A DNA stretch of 64,000 nt from Paguma larvata (lineage: Eukaryota > Chordata > Mammalia > Carnivora > Viverridae). Of the stretch, positions 32,531 through 44,910 are shown piece by piece (the first letter of the stretch is position 1; the number at the start of each line of letters is the position of its first letter). The notes below the pieces were generated by a model. That model did not search any database. It saw only the letters and a list, made by a program, of their open reading frames with translations, and had not been told where the DNA came from. A program made the translations under genes and the position numbers. The stretch spans positions 41,812,659 through 41,876,658 of the forward strand of contig CM057842.1 of the NCBI GenBank assembly GCA_030068075.1, read 5' to 3'.

Positions 32531-33317
32531 CATGTTTCTTCCTACACATGCGTACCTACAATAAAGTTTAATTTCTAAATTAGGTTCAGTAAGAGATTAA
32601 CAATGATAACTAACAATACAATAGAACAGTTTTAACAATATACTGTAATAATAGTTATGTCAATATGGTCTCTCTGTCAAAGTATCTTACCTTACTCTCC
32701 TCATCTTTCTTCCTGTGACGATGTATGATAATAAAATGCCTGTGTGATGAGATGAAATGAGGAGAATGACGTAGGCACTGTGATATAGCATTAAACTACC
32801 ACCGACCTTCTGGCGATATGTCAGAAGGATCATCTACTTCCAGAGTTGACCATGGGAAACTGTACTTGCAGAAAGTGAAACCACAGATAAGAGGGGGCTA
32901 CTGTAATAGGAACTATTTGTAGAATGGAATCTGTACCGTACATCTGAGTGTAGATCTTGCTTTGTAGTGTTTTTGCATACTTGCAAGTGATTACATTTCA
33001 CTGAGACAATCCACACTGCAAGTCATGGGAAACCTCAGTGCTTCTCGTTGCAAACCTGCCAGAGTGAAAACTAAGTTGAAAGTATTGAATGGAAATAAGA
33101 GAACCAAAAGAAAGAAAGGACAGTGAGAGAAAGTGTCCATGTATCTAGCTTGACACATTTACATTTAATGGTTGGATGAATATCCCTATCAGAGAAGAAG
33201 AGTCTTACCTTAAGATATCTTACTTTAAAAATTTTCCTAACAGGATATTTTTCTGTGCCTTGAGATACTCATGTCACATTTTCTTCCTCTTGATAAAAAT
33301 GAGAATTCTTTTAGTCT

Positions 33318-33361
33318 AGTTCATATGTTAGAAGAAACCAGTTCATATGTTAGAAGAAAGG
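33318..33361. repeat. 22-bp tandem duplication
   Basis: The unit agttcatatgttagaagaaa plus two bases occurs twice end to end; only the last two bases differ (cc versus gg). Confidence 0.95.
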
Positions 33362-33679
33362 TAATTTATTGTTTAATATTTAGAATAAGTTATTTAAAAC
33401 TCATAACTCTTAATTCATTGAGTACTCAATTCATTCTTTTAATACTCAATTATTGTTGGCTTGAACTCTAATTCATTCAATAAGTGTTAATAGTACCTAT
33501 TATGTAGCAACTCCCATAGTAGGTTTTAGTATAGAAAGTCTATTAAAAATGTTTGAAAAGCAAAATCCACAGTTAATTGTACTATACTATAAACATATGA
33601 ATAAGGCACACTCTGTATTTCCAGAGTTCCTATAGCCTGGGGAAAAAAAAACAAATACACAAAAAATACTTGTAATTTT

Positions 33680-33896
33680 TTTTCGATGTTTACTTATGAG
33701 AGAGAGAGAGAGAGAGCATGAGCAGGAGAGGGGCGGAGAGAGAAGGAGTCACAGAATCCGAAGCAAGATCCAGGCTCTGAGCTGTCAGCACAGAGCCCGA
33801 CATGGGGCTCAAACTCATAGACTGTGAGATCATGACCTGAGCTGACGTCAGTGATCATATTTCCTACCTCAACCAACTGAGCCACTCAGGCACCCC
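33680..33896 (-). repeat. Feliform CAN-SINE, antisense, young, with foreign insert
   Basis: Near-complete complemented SINE bounded by the perfect 14-bp duplication ATACTTGTAATTTT (33666-33679 and 33898-33911). Between the gctgacgtc block and the head complement aaccaactgagccac, about 8 consensus bases are replaced by the 20 bases at 33850-33869, which match 31965-31984 at 19 of 20 positions. Confidence 0.96.
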
Positions 33897-33910
33897 GATA
33901 CTTGTAATTT

Positions 33911-34340
33911 TGTGTACAGCTGGAGGAGATCATGAAAATCTGCGATGCTGGGTGACCTGTTAGCTGGACGCAGCCAATCAGAGCCGCCTCAGTCTCTCCC
34001 CTGTCCTTTGAATGTACCTCCCACTGCCTTCCCTGCTCTAGAAGCTGTCCCAGGATGCAGCTTTGAGAGAGTAACGTGTTGTTGCGAACATTTGGACGGT
34101 ATATGTGAGTGAACCCACTCAAAGCCTTTGTATAAACTTTAAAAATTCTGGCAGGCAGCTGTGGAGATCTACTCTTCTTGCAGCCTCAGAGACAGGCCTC
34201 CTTTGTTCAGTTCTCTTGCTTATTAAACCTGCCACCGACAGTGCGGAGTGGTTCGCTTTCTTCAGTCTCTCCCTACCCTCCATGTATGGGAGGGTTTCAG
34301 TTTTTGCCCAGGGAGATCCTGACGTTTCAAACCAACTAAA
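33911..34340 (+). mobile_element. Possible solitary LTR of an endogenous retrovirus
   Basis: The layout resembles a gammaretrovirus-like LTR: CCAAT at 33973-33977, TATAAA at 34131-34136, ATTAAA polyadenylation signal at 34222-34227 followed by a GT-rich stretch, then a CT-rich U5-like part. The TATA-to-poly(A) spacing (about 90 bases) is right for R. No clean TG...CA ends or short target duplication were found and no internal viral genes follow. It could instead be unrelated single-copy DNA. Confidence 0.35.
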
Positions 34341-34411
34341 GCAGTTAATCTGATAGGAACAACAATTATACTTCTGCTATTTATACTGTAATCTATATTC
34401 TTGGTTCCAGT

Positions 34412-36080
34412 TTAAGACGACTAAGAAGATCTTGACTTCACTTTTCACTTCCTCCCACAGACACATGGAATCTACAGCTTTATGTGAAAAGAATTCCTCT
34501 GGGGAAAAAAAGAAAACAGACAAACGGGTAGAGTGACCCGTTCATATCAGTCAAATGAGAAGAAGGTCACATCAAAGTGGGTACGAGAATCTGGAACACC
34601 ACCATAAACATTACCCCAGTAGAGCAACCTACAGGTGGGAGGGAAATCAAAACCAGGACTCTTTCTCTGAGGACTGAAGGCTTTGAACCAGACCCTGAGC
34701 ATCACCAGCTTTTATGACCTGCACCTGAGAGGAGCTTTCAAAACATCTGACTGTGAAAAACCCGCGGGGCTCTGCCGGGAGACCTGCAAAGCTGCGGCAA
34801 ATCAAGCCGGCTGGGGAAGGGCTAGTACGCAGACTCTCACCCACCCAGGCACCCAGGGCCGAAGCCCCCGCTTTGAGAAGTGCCAGACTTTATGTGAAAG
34901 AGCCTCATTTGCTAATTTTAAAGCATTAGTGTGAGGGGCCAGGGCATGCTGGGATACTCTTCAGGACGAAGACTCCGGGTCCATCTTCCTGCCCTTTCTC
35001 TGCATTGCTAAACTGGTGAGTTCATTTTTTTTCTTTTTTTTCTTATACTTTTTCTTCTTTTTTCTTTTCCAGAGAGTGCCCTATTTGTCCTGCTTGCTCT
35101 ACTGTACTCCAGAGCACCAGTGTCTCCAGCGGGGGGAGGATGTCAGAGGGAACTTCTACACATGTCTGGTGTCCTCTTGTTTATATCTGGTGAACCTGTT
35201 TTTGTGCCTTCCCCCAGGGGACATCCCTTAATTGCTTGGCCCTAGTGGTCAGGGGTCCTTGCGTTCCTGGGTCCCATGGGACTATAACAGTAGGAGAGGT
35301 CAGGATTCCACCCTCCGGGCACTGCAGAGATAGCAGATGGATATACATCTCCCATGTTTTTTCTGAGAAAGAGGAGTATTTATTTGTCCTGGATCGTTGG
35401 CCACAAGGACAGGTGTCAGATTTGGGCACCTCTGTAGAGAGTACAGAGGGGATCTCAGGGAGCATAGGCCAGGGGCCTTCCACTTTGTGCTCTCCCTTTT
35501 ACCAGTATCTCCCAGAAGGAAGCTTTATATACTCCTCTGGAGCCCTGACTTTTATGACTGCTGTCCAGGAGATGCCTCTGGGTAGCCTGAATCTGGTAGC
35601 CCAGAGGGCTTAAACTTGTAGCCCCACTGGACTCTATATATTTGCATATTTCCAAAGCTGCTGCATGAAGGTCCGGCCTCCAGTCACCCTGATCTAGGTT
35701 CTGAGATCCTCCCCTGTGGGGCTGATTGGTCTGGGCACACCCTAGGAGCCACTAAAAATAACACAAGCTGCTTGGACAATCACAAAGGTTTCAGAAATAA
35801 TCAGGAACTAGGACAGAGTTGAAAGATAAGACTCATCTCTTACAGAAGGCCACTCCTTCAATTCTGGAGGAGCTGGCAATTTTTTCATCTAATTCATGAA
35901 ACCAAGACAGAGTCGAGCAAAATGAAGAAACAGAGGAATATGTTCTAAATGGAAAAAAAAAAAAAAAAAACAAAAAAAACAAGACAAAACCTCAAGGAGG
36001 AGGAGGAGAACTAACGAAACATAGATAAGTAATTTACCTAACTAAACTTTCAAAACTAATCTATATTCTCAGAAGAGAAA
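34412..36080 (+). mobile_element. Orphan L1 5' end: 5'UTR and broken start of ORF1
   Basis: Sequence with the order of an old L1 5'UTR: gaattcctctgggg, cagacaaacgggtagag, accccagtagagcaacc, cagcttttatgacctgcacc, ggagagtg-like cc-rich blocks, cccccaggggacatccctt, ctgattggtctgggcac, then ORF1 beginning at ATG 35923 (M-K-K-Q-R-N-M-F then a stop at codon 9). The A18 run at 35950 lies in the ORF1 remnant. The element ends after about 150 bases of ORF1; no ORF2 or 3'UTR follows. The 125-codon frame at 35236-35613 lies within the 5'UTR and is not a gene. Confidence 0.6.
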
Positions 36081-36084
36081 GACA

Positions 36085-37785
36085 GAGTCTGAATCAAATT
36101 AAAATGAAGAGCCACTGTCTTCGGTAGCTTTGAAAATTTTATTCTTAAAATTAAGGGTACGTTTTCAAAACTTTTTTTTTTTTCCTACTGTGGTCTTACT
36201 AGCTCACGTATGGCAAAATGTCACCGTATTTGGTTCCCAAAGATACATGCAGAATCAAACTTTGTCACAGAATATATCATTATGCAATATCTGGAAATGT
36301 TTGAAGGTTAAGAGAGTTCAAGGAAACTATTAAATCTCAGGGACCTTTAAATAACAACAGATGTCTAAGAATTTAAACTCTTATCGCATGAACTGTTTGT
36401 TCACTTGTCTGTACATTTCCAACTGGTATTTGTAAAGCATGTAGTTAATTAGGTCAAAGGAACTTGAAGAGCTTCCTTATTCAAATTGAACGTAAATTGG
36501 TAAAATAGGTCCAGAAAGGCCCTGATTTACATTATCACCATAGTAACCACAGTTGATACTTTGATATTTAGGTTTATTGTTGGATTTCCTACATAATTTA
36601 ATACTTAAATACTTCTTAATAGAACAACAAAGGTAAAATATGTATATATAAAAGCACAAGAGTTAGTCCCTGGTCTTACGTTTTTCGAACAGGTCTAGAA
36701 AGAGTGAAGATGTTTTAGGTGATCTTTCTAACTGGAGAAAAATAGCCAGAAATAATGGATTTTAGGTCAATAATTCCTTAAAATGATACAAATAGATAGT
36801 TGTTCCCAAAAGGAGAGAAATATGTGGTTGACCTGAAATCTAGATGAGAATTACTCTGCTCAGTTCGGCCCTTCTCCGTCTATTTTACTGATCGATTGGT
36901 CAAAAATAAAGAGAATTCCTCTCCTGAGGTGCTATTGAGAATGTTCACTCTCTGTTTCTGTTTGCTCTCTGTTGTGTTAAGGACACATTCCTAATTGGCT
37001 GAAAGAAGTTTTTCGTTTTGTTTTGTTAATTTTTTTTTTTTTTTTCCAAAGGAGAGCTAACTGCTACATACAGTGGCTCCTTTGGATGTGCTGGGTGTCC
37101 TGGAAGCCTGAATGTCCTACATTCTTCTACAAATGAACCTTGAAAGCTTGTTTAGGAGGTTCTAGCAGGGGAGTGTAGCTACTCCTATAACCTTGACCCA
37201 AGAACGGTCCTACTCCTTTGGGGAAGGTCATCTTCTCTGTCCCAGTGTGCAGCTTCAGGAGGGAGACACATGGAGGGGTTAAGGAGGAAGAGGGCATCCG
37301 CCTAGCCAGCCAGATCAGTGGGATCAACCCTGGCGATCAACGGGGTGACAGATGTCGCAGTGAGATTTCCCTCACATCCTGAAAGAGGTTTTAAAGTAGA
37401 AATAAATATTGAAATTAAACAAATGTGTTTTTCAGCATAAATCAAGATAATCTTTTTATTGTAATCTATTAATGCAAAATATTAATATAATTTTCCTAAA
37501 GTTTAATCATCTTTGCATTCCTTAAGCAAATTAGTTACGGGTTGTTTTTAAAAACATGCTGCTTTTTTTTAATCTCTCTTGTAAATGAAATATACAAGAG
37601 CTTTCTCTCTTTTCTATGCCATTCACTAATTTAAACAGCCCAAGAACTGTCCCTTCTCACAGATTTGATAAATTTCACCTGTAGAACTACCAGGTAACAA
37701 TTTTCCCCATTCTAGTCAGAGATGAAATATTTTCTTGTGCCTACCAACTTTGCTTTTAACTGTCTGTTTAAAATATTTTGTGGGA
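36085..37785. other. 1.7 kb of single-copy DNA
   Basis: No repeat is securely recognised. The part at 37080-37380 is GC-richer than its surroundings, with a few CpGs and no low complexity; I cannot assign it. Confidence 0.4.
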
Positions 37786-37788
37786 ATT

Positions 37789-38011
37789 AGAGGAGCCTGG
37801 GTGGCTCCGTTGGCTAAGTGCCAAACTCTTAATTTTGACTCAAATCATGATCTCACGGTTCCTGAGTTTGAGCCCTGCATTGGACCCTTTGGTGACACCT
37901 CATGGCCTGAAGCCTGTTTTGGATTCTGTGTCTCCCTTTCTCTGCCCTTCCCCCACTTGTGCTCACTCTCTTTCTCTTTCTCTCTCTCTTAAAAATATAT
38001 AAACATTAAAA
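37789..38011 (+). repeat. Feliform CAN-SINE, sense, old copy
   Basis: GAGGAGCCTGGGTGGCTCCG head, gagtttgagccctgcattgg B box, diverged body (ggcctgaagcctgttttgg), CT region and tatataaacattaaaa tail. No clear duplication, more diverged than most copies here. Confidence 0.92.
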
Positions 38012-38828
38012 CAGACAAGGAAGACTTATCCAGGTCCATTGCCATAGAGAAGGAAAATGGAATGAAACTCTACTCAAATGAAAGGTGGAAAAACTTGTAA
38101 GTGCTGGGAAGGAAGGAGGTTGGTCACTGTGATTAGGCCTTCTGTGTTTGCTAATTGGTGCTTACAGAAGTTAGGCTCCTGTCCTCTCATAGACTGATAA
38201 ATAAGGGCACTATCTTTCTTGACGTCTACAGTTCAAAGGGAAGGTGTCCCGGTCCTTGAGAAAGGCAATTATGGGGTTGAGAACCTGGCAATAAGCTGAG
38301 AGAGGATTGATAACTCAAAAGGGCAGAGAAAGAAATTACAATTGTAAGTTCTCTAAAGTTAATGCTCTAAGAAATGGGAGGTTAGGAGTCCAGTGTCAGG
38401 AAGAAACGTGTCTAAATTTTAGTCAAGCTGAGGAAGACATTAAGGCTGTCTTGGTCAAAACAACTTTATAGTTTCTATGACCTATTCACTTAGTGCTGCT
38501 GACCTACATTGACAGAGTTGGATTTGAGGGATATTTGCTTATTTGATTTTTAGTTTAATTTATTTATTCATTTCCAGAAGGCATTTTCAAATTAGGCAAC
38601 ATTTAGCAGATCTATAAAGATCTATAATTTTCTCAAGCTCTTAATTCTAAATACATTCAAAGCTGCAGATTTAATTGTGTTAAATGGCTTTAGCTTAATA
38701 TCTGCTTTGGAAATTGAGTTTGTACTTCTTCTCTCCAACTAAGAATTTTTCAATCATCGTGTTCCCACTTGATATCCTCAAGTTCACCCTCCTACAATAA
38801 ATTAGAAGTAAAATTTTCAAGTAGTGGA
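38012..38828. other. Single-copy DNA
   Basis: Nothing recognised upstream of the L1. Confidence 0.4.
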
Positions 38829-40063
38829 GCAGCAATATGGAGGCAGAGTAGGAGGACCCTGGTTGCAGCTTGCCCCACGGACACAAATAGGTAACCTCAG
38901 AATTCTACTGAGTATCTCAGAATCAACTCTACAGGAAGAGAGTCCTTCTTTCTGCAATATAAAGGTTGATGTAGAGTTTTCTATCTTATTTTTACAGCAT
39001 ACAACCAGCATTTTCCACTTTGCTCATCTTGCCACATCTGAAAGTTTCTCCTTTTCTGACAGAGCTAAAGAAAGAGAAGCCACAATGAAGAAGGTAGGAA
39101 GTGCCGAGATGTGGTTTAAGGGAGAGACAGGTTGCAGCTGCTGTGGAGGGGAGGGAGCTGAAGTCACAAAAAGGGGAGTGCATGAGAGAGAAGCACACAG
39201 AATGCACAAGGATAAGTTTCCCCAAAGCCATTGGCTGGGAAAAGAAAAGGGGCTGAATTTCATGAGCTTTTCACAACCAGTGGGGCTTAAAGCCTGGAAT
39301 TTGAAAGATCAGCAGGCTTAGCTGGGATAGAGCCCACAGGCACTGTCCTACTCCTAGAGAGGAAGCAGGCAACCCAGAGGCAGATAGTATGGAAACCATG
39401 GTCTGAAGAGCACCTGGCACACACAGTGGGGAGATTATTCACTCTTCTTGGAGTGTATTTCTGACAGGCATCATTTACACAGACCCCTCTCTGGGGAAAA
39501 CGAACTGGCCTGTGCCATCCCTCCTCCCCCACCACTCAACATAAACACAGAACCACATGCAGGAAGCAGTACAGTCTACACTGGCTACCTAACTTGCATA
39601 TACCAAGCCCCACCTTCCTGTACTCTGTTGGAACTCCCTTTCTCAATCATGCTTGCCTCAGTCCCAGTACAGCAGTCCCCTCCCTCAGAGGACCAGCATA
39701 AAACCCTACCTGCACCAAGTCTCCCGACCAGAGACTTTTACAGGACCTCCGTTCTGGTGGAGGTGGTGACAAATCTCATTTTATAAGCAGACCGGAGCAC
39801 AGCACACCTAGCTTAAACTTGGCACATCCAGGCCAGAGAACAAGCATTTCCAACAGAAGGCAAAGAGAGCTTCTGCCAGCTACTGGCCTGAAGGATAGAG
39901 CAGCCAAAACACAGCGGTGGAGCATGACAGCACACAGTGGAGACACTCCTTAAAGCACCAGGCCCTGGGCAGTGCATGACCTATTCTTCATAAGGCCATT
40001 ATTTTCAGGAGCAGGAGACTTAACTGGCTTTTCTAATACAGAGAAGAAAGAAACTCAGACAAT
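38829..40063 (+). promoter_or_regulatory. L1 5'UTR (internal promoter region)
   Basis: The 1.2-kb non-coding leader of the L1. In intact elements this carries the internal Pol II promoter; activity of this decayed copy is unknown. The 165-codon frame at 38824-39321 and its antisense partners lie here and are chance frames. Confidence 0.75.
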
Positions 40064-40990
40064 ATGCCAAGATAGAGGAATTTATCCCAATGAAAGAACA
40101 AGATAAGGCCACAGCCAGAGAGCTAAGTGAAACAGATATGTTACATATCTGATACAGAACTTAAGGCCATGATCATAAGGATACTTACTGGGCTTGAGAA
40201 AAGAACAGAAGACATCAGTGAGATCCTTACAACAGACATACAAGAATTAAAAGTGAATCAGAGATGAAAAGTGCAATAAATGAGACAAGAAACACTCTTG
40301 ACACAATGAACAGCAAGCTGGAGGAAGCTTATGCATGAATTAATGACCTAGAAGAAAAGTAATGAAAAGCAATGAATCTGAACAAAAGAGAGAAGAATTA
40401 TGCAACATGAGAATAGACTTACATAATTCAGTGGCTCCATCAAATGTAGTAACATTCATACTATAGGAGTCCTAGAAGAAGAGAGAGAAGATGGAGGCAG
40501 AAAATTTATGTCAAGATATAATAGCAGAAAACTCCCTTAATTTGGGGAAGGAAACACATCTAGATCCGGAGGCACATAGAGCTCTGATCAAAATAAAAAA
40601 GTCATGCTAACACCAAGATACTTTATAATTAATTTTGCAAAATGTAGTAAGAAAGGAAAAACCGGAAAATCAGCAAGACAAAAGAAGTCCTTAACTTCCA
40701 AGCAGAAACCTACACTAACAGGAGATGTCTCACCAGGAACATGGCACGTCAGAAGGGAGTGGCATGATATATTCAAAGGGCTGAATGGGAAAAATCTGCA
40801 CCCAGGAATACTCTGTCCAGCAAGGCTATCATTCAGAAATGAAGGAAAGATAAAGAGTTTCTCAGACAAACAAAAATTAAAGGTGTTCATGACCAGTAAA
40901 CCAGCCCTACAAGAAGTATAAAGGGGACACTTTGAGTGGAAAGGAGAGACCAAAGATGACAATATAAAGGCAGGAAACACAAAAGAGGTA
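40064..40990 (+). pseudogene. L1 ORF1 remnant (RNA-binding protein)
   Basis: Starts at ATG 40064 (M-P-R then TAG at codon 4). The C-terminal part survives in the frame 40604-40921, with ARLSFRNEGKIKSF, SDKQKLKVF and TSKPALQEV, matching the C-terminal domain of L1 ORF1p (the sequence that ends with a DKQ...RPALKELL pattern). Known role: trimeric nucleic-acid chaperone of the L1 particle. About 0.9 kb against the usual 1.0 kb; multiple stops make it dead. Confidence 0.85.
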
Positions 40991-41321
40991 AAAATGAATC
41001 TTTCTGTAAAAATCAGTCAAAGAACTCACGTGCAAGAAAGGATGAAAAATATAATAACATACACCTAAAACATGGGGAGTAGAGAGAAAAGAAAGAGTGT
41101 TTTCAAACTTGAACAGTCATTAACTTAATATAGACTGCTATTTGCAAAAGAGGTTATATACAAACCTAATGGTAACCATACATCAAAAAACACTAATAAA
41201 TATGCAAAGAATGAAGACAAAGAAGTCCAAATATATCACCAAAGAAACTCAGCAGAACAGGAAAGAAAGACAAGAAAGGATCAGAGAAAGTCTCCAGAAA
41301 CAACCAGAAAACTAGTCATAA

Positions 41322-42737
41322 AATAGCAATAAATATATATCCATCAGTAATCACTTTGAATGTAAATGGACTAAAGGGGCCAATCAAAAGACAAAGTGTG
41401 TCAGAGTGGATAAAAAAATAAGATGCATCTATATGCTGCCTACAAGAGACTCATTTTAGACATAAAGATACCTGTAGATTTGAAGTGAGGGGACAGAAAC
41501 ATTTATCATGCAAATGGATGTGAAAAGAAGGCTAGATTAGCAATACTTTTTTGGACAACTAGAGACCCCAAATATATAAAATAATAAACATAAAGGAACC
41601 AGTTGATAGTAATAAAATAATAGTAGAAGATTTTAACACCCCACTTACATCAGTGGACACATCATCTAAATAGGAAATAAACAAGGAAGCAATGGCTTTG
41701 CATGACACATAGGACTAGATGAACAGATAGGCTCAGAACATTCGTTCCTCTAACAGCAGAATACACCTTCTTTTCATGTGCCCATGGAATGTTTTCCAGA
41801 ATAAATCACATATCAGGTCACAAACCAGGCCTCAGCAAGTACAAAAAGATTGAAGTTGTACCATGTACCTTTTCTGACCGCAAAGCTATGAAACTAGTCA
41901 TGAACTGTAAGAAAAATTCTGGAAAGATCACAAGTACATGTAGGTTATTCAACATGCTTCTGAACAATGAATGTGTAAGCCAAGAAATCAAAGAATAAAT
42001 AAAAAAGTACACGAATACAAATACAAGAAAACACAATGGTCCAAAACCTTTAGGATGAAGCAAAAGTGGTCCTAAGAACGAAATAGTAATACAGGCTTAC
42101 CTCAAGAAAGAAGAAAAATGTCAAATAAACAACCTAACCTTACACCTAAACAAGCTAGAAAAAGAACAACAAATGAAGCCTAGAGCCAAACAGAAGAAAA
42201 GAAATAACAAAGATGACAGCAGAAATAAATGATATTGAAACTAAAAAAGTATTTGAACAGATCAATGAAACCAGAAGTTCTTTGAAAAAAATAATAAAAT
42301 TGATAAGCCTCAAGCCAGATATATCAAAAAGAAAAGAGAGAGGCCCAGGTAAATGAAATCATGAATGAGAGAGAGAAGTAACAGCCAAAAATATAGAAAT
42401 ACAAACAGTTATAAGAAAATACTATGGCAAACTATATGCCAACAAATTGGTCAATGTAGAAGAATGCTCAAATTCCTAGAAACATAAATTTTCAAAACTG
42501 AAGCAGAGAGAAACAGAAAACTTGAACAGTCAGATAACCAGCAAAGAAATTGAATAATAAACAAAAAAATCTCAACAAATAAAAGTCCAAGACCAATTAG
42601 CTTCATCGGCAATTTCTACCAAACATTTAAAGAAGACTTAATATCTTTCTTCTCAAACTAAACCAAAAGATAAAAAATGAAGGAAATTTTCAAATTCATT
42701 CTGTGAGGCCAGCATTACCTGATACCAAAACCAGATA

Positions 42738-42783
<46 letters not shown>

Positions 42784-44910
42784 TTACAGGACAATATCCC
42801 TGATGAAGATAGATGCAAAATTCCTCAACAAAATACCAGCAAAGCAAATCCAGCAATACATTAAAAGAATTATTCACCATGATCAAGTGGGATTTGTTCC
42901 TGAGTTGCAAAGATAGTTCAATATTTGTAGATCAATCAGTGTGATACATCACATTAATAAAAGAAAGAATAAGAATTATGATCCTTTCAATAGAAAAAAA
43001 GAACACGACAAAATACAATATCCATTTATGATAAAAACCTTCAACAAAGTAGGTTTTGAAGAAACATACCTTAAATTAATAATAGGCATGTATGAGAAAC
43101 CCACAGCTATTATCATCCTCAGTGGGGAAAAGCCGAGAGCTTCTCTTCCGCAGTCAGGAAGAAGACGGGGATGTCCACTCTCACTACTTTTATTCAACAT
43201 AGTAGTGGAAATCCTAGGAACGGCAATTATACAACAAAAAGAAATAAAAGGCATCCAAATTGGCCAGGAAGAAGTAAAACTTTCAGTATTTGCAGATGTC
43301 TTGATAGTCCATATAGAAAACCCAGAAGACTCTACCAAAAACTAATAATTTCTGTAAAGTCCCAGGATGCAAAATCAATGTACAGAGAAATCTCTTGCTC
43401 TTAGGTACTCCAATAATGAAGCAGCAGAAAGAGAAATTAAGGAACCAATCCCATTTACAGTTGTACCAAAAACGATAGGATACCTAGGAAAAAAACCTAA
43501 CCAAAAAGTTGTGAAAGACTTGTATTCTGAAAACTATAAAACATTGGTGAAAGAAATTGAAGAGAACACAGATAAATGGGAAGATATTCCATGCTTATGG
43601 ATTGCAAGAACAACTGTTGTTAACATATCTATACTATCCAAAGCAATCTACACATTTAACGCAATTCCTATCAAAATATCAACAGCATTTTTCCCAGAGT
43701 TAGAACAAACAATCCTAAAGTTGGTATGGAACCGCAAAGACCTCAAGAAGACAAAGCAATCTCGAAAAAGAACAGCATGCCTGGAGGCATCATAATTTCA
43801 GACTCCAAGTTATATTACTTAGTAATAAGAACAGTATGGTACTGGCACTAAAACAGATACATAGGTCAATGGAGCAGAATAGAAAATCCAGAAATGGACG
43901 CATAGCTTATATGGTCAACTAATCTTTGGCAAAGCAGGAAAGAGGAAACCTGGACAGCAACGTGCAAAAGAATGAAACTGGACCACTTTCTTATATCGTG
44001 CGCAAAAATAAATTCAAAATGAATTAACACCCTATATGTGAGACCTGAAAACATAAAACTCCTAGGAGAGAACACAGGCAGTCACTTCTTTAACATTAGC
44101 CATAGCAACTTTTTTCTAGATGTGTCTTCTGAGGCAAGAGACAGCAAAAGTAAACTCTTGAGACTGCCTCAAAATAAAAAGCTTCTATACGGCAAAAGAA
44201 ACAATCAACAAAACTAAAAGGAAACCTATGGCATGGGAGAATTTATTTGCAAATGACAGATCTGGTGATAGATATATATAGCATTTACTTATAGATTAGT
44301 ATCAAAATATATAAAGAACTTATAAAATTCAGCATTCAAAGAGCAAATAATCCAATTAAAAATGAGCAGAAGATATGAATAGGCATTTTCCCAAAGAAGA
44401 CAAACAGATGGCTAAAAGACACATGAAAAGATGCTCAGTATCACTTATCATCAGGGAAATGCAAATCAAAACCTCAGAGATATCACCTCATACTTGTTAG
44501 AATGGCTAAAGTCAACAGCACAAGAAACAGCACGTGTTGGCGACGATGTAGAGGAAGAGGCACCCTCTTGCACTACTGGTGGGAATGCACAGTGGCAGAA
44601 TAACGGCGGAAAACAGTATGGTGTTTCCTCAAGAAGTTTAAAATAGAACTGCCCTACAATCCAACGATATTGTATTATCTACAGTAGCCAAGTTATGGAA
44701 AAGCCCAAATGTCCACTGAATGGATAAATGCTGAATGGATAAAGAAGTTGTGGTATGTCTATATATAGGGAATATTACTCAGCTATTGTAAACAATGGAA
44801 TCTTGCTATCTGTAAGGACATGGATGGAGCTAGAGAGTATACTGCTAAGCAAAATAAGTCAGTCAGAAAAAGTAAGTACTATATGATTTTCCTCATATGT
44901 GGCATTTAAG
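41322..44910 (+). pseudogene. L1 ORF2 remnant (endonuclease and reverse transcriptase)
   Basis: Endonuclease motifs are visible as LQETHF near 41440 and DFNTPLT near 41629; the later SDH motif reads SDR (codon at 41879-41881 is CGC). The reverse transcriptase survives best in frames 42941-43345 ([18 protein letters not shown], then FADV, where FADD is expected, codon 43298-43300 GTC) and 43367-43795 ([55 protein letters not shown]). The initiator is changed (ATA at about 41323). Numerous stops, indels and an (AC)21 insert in the linker before the reverse transcriptase show that the gene is dead. Confidence 0.93.
42739..42780 (+). repeat. (AC)21 microsatellite inside L1 ORF2
   Basis: 21 uninterrupted AC units where L1 relatives have a short non-repetitive linker between a gataccaaaaccag block and attacaggacaatatccctg. 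It grew inside the dead ORF after insertion. Confidence 0.97.

Larger units (their letters stand above)
31703..33665. other. 2 kb of single-copy DNA
   Basis: No repeat body recognised. It holds a (GT)n run at 32254-32273, a TA-rich microsatellite at 32486-32530 and the tandem duplication at 33318-33361. The stretch 31965-31984 is nearly identical to an insert in the SINE at 33680. Confidence 0.45.

Noticed and set aside
35236..35613. 125-codon frame with fairly balanced composition
   Set aside because: It falls inside an L1 5'UTR and has overlapping open frames on both strands.
38824..39321. 165-codon open frame, the longest in the window
   Set aside because: It lies in the L1 5'UTR, overlaps several antisense frames and shows no domain, so it is chance.
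42976..43338. 120-codon antisense frame
   Set aside because: Mirror of the L1 reverse transcriptase remnant on the other strand.
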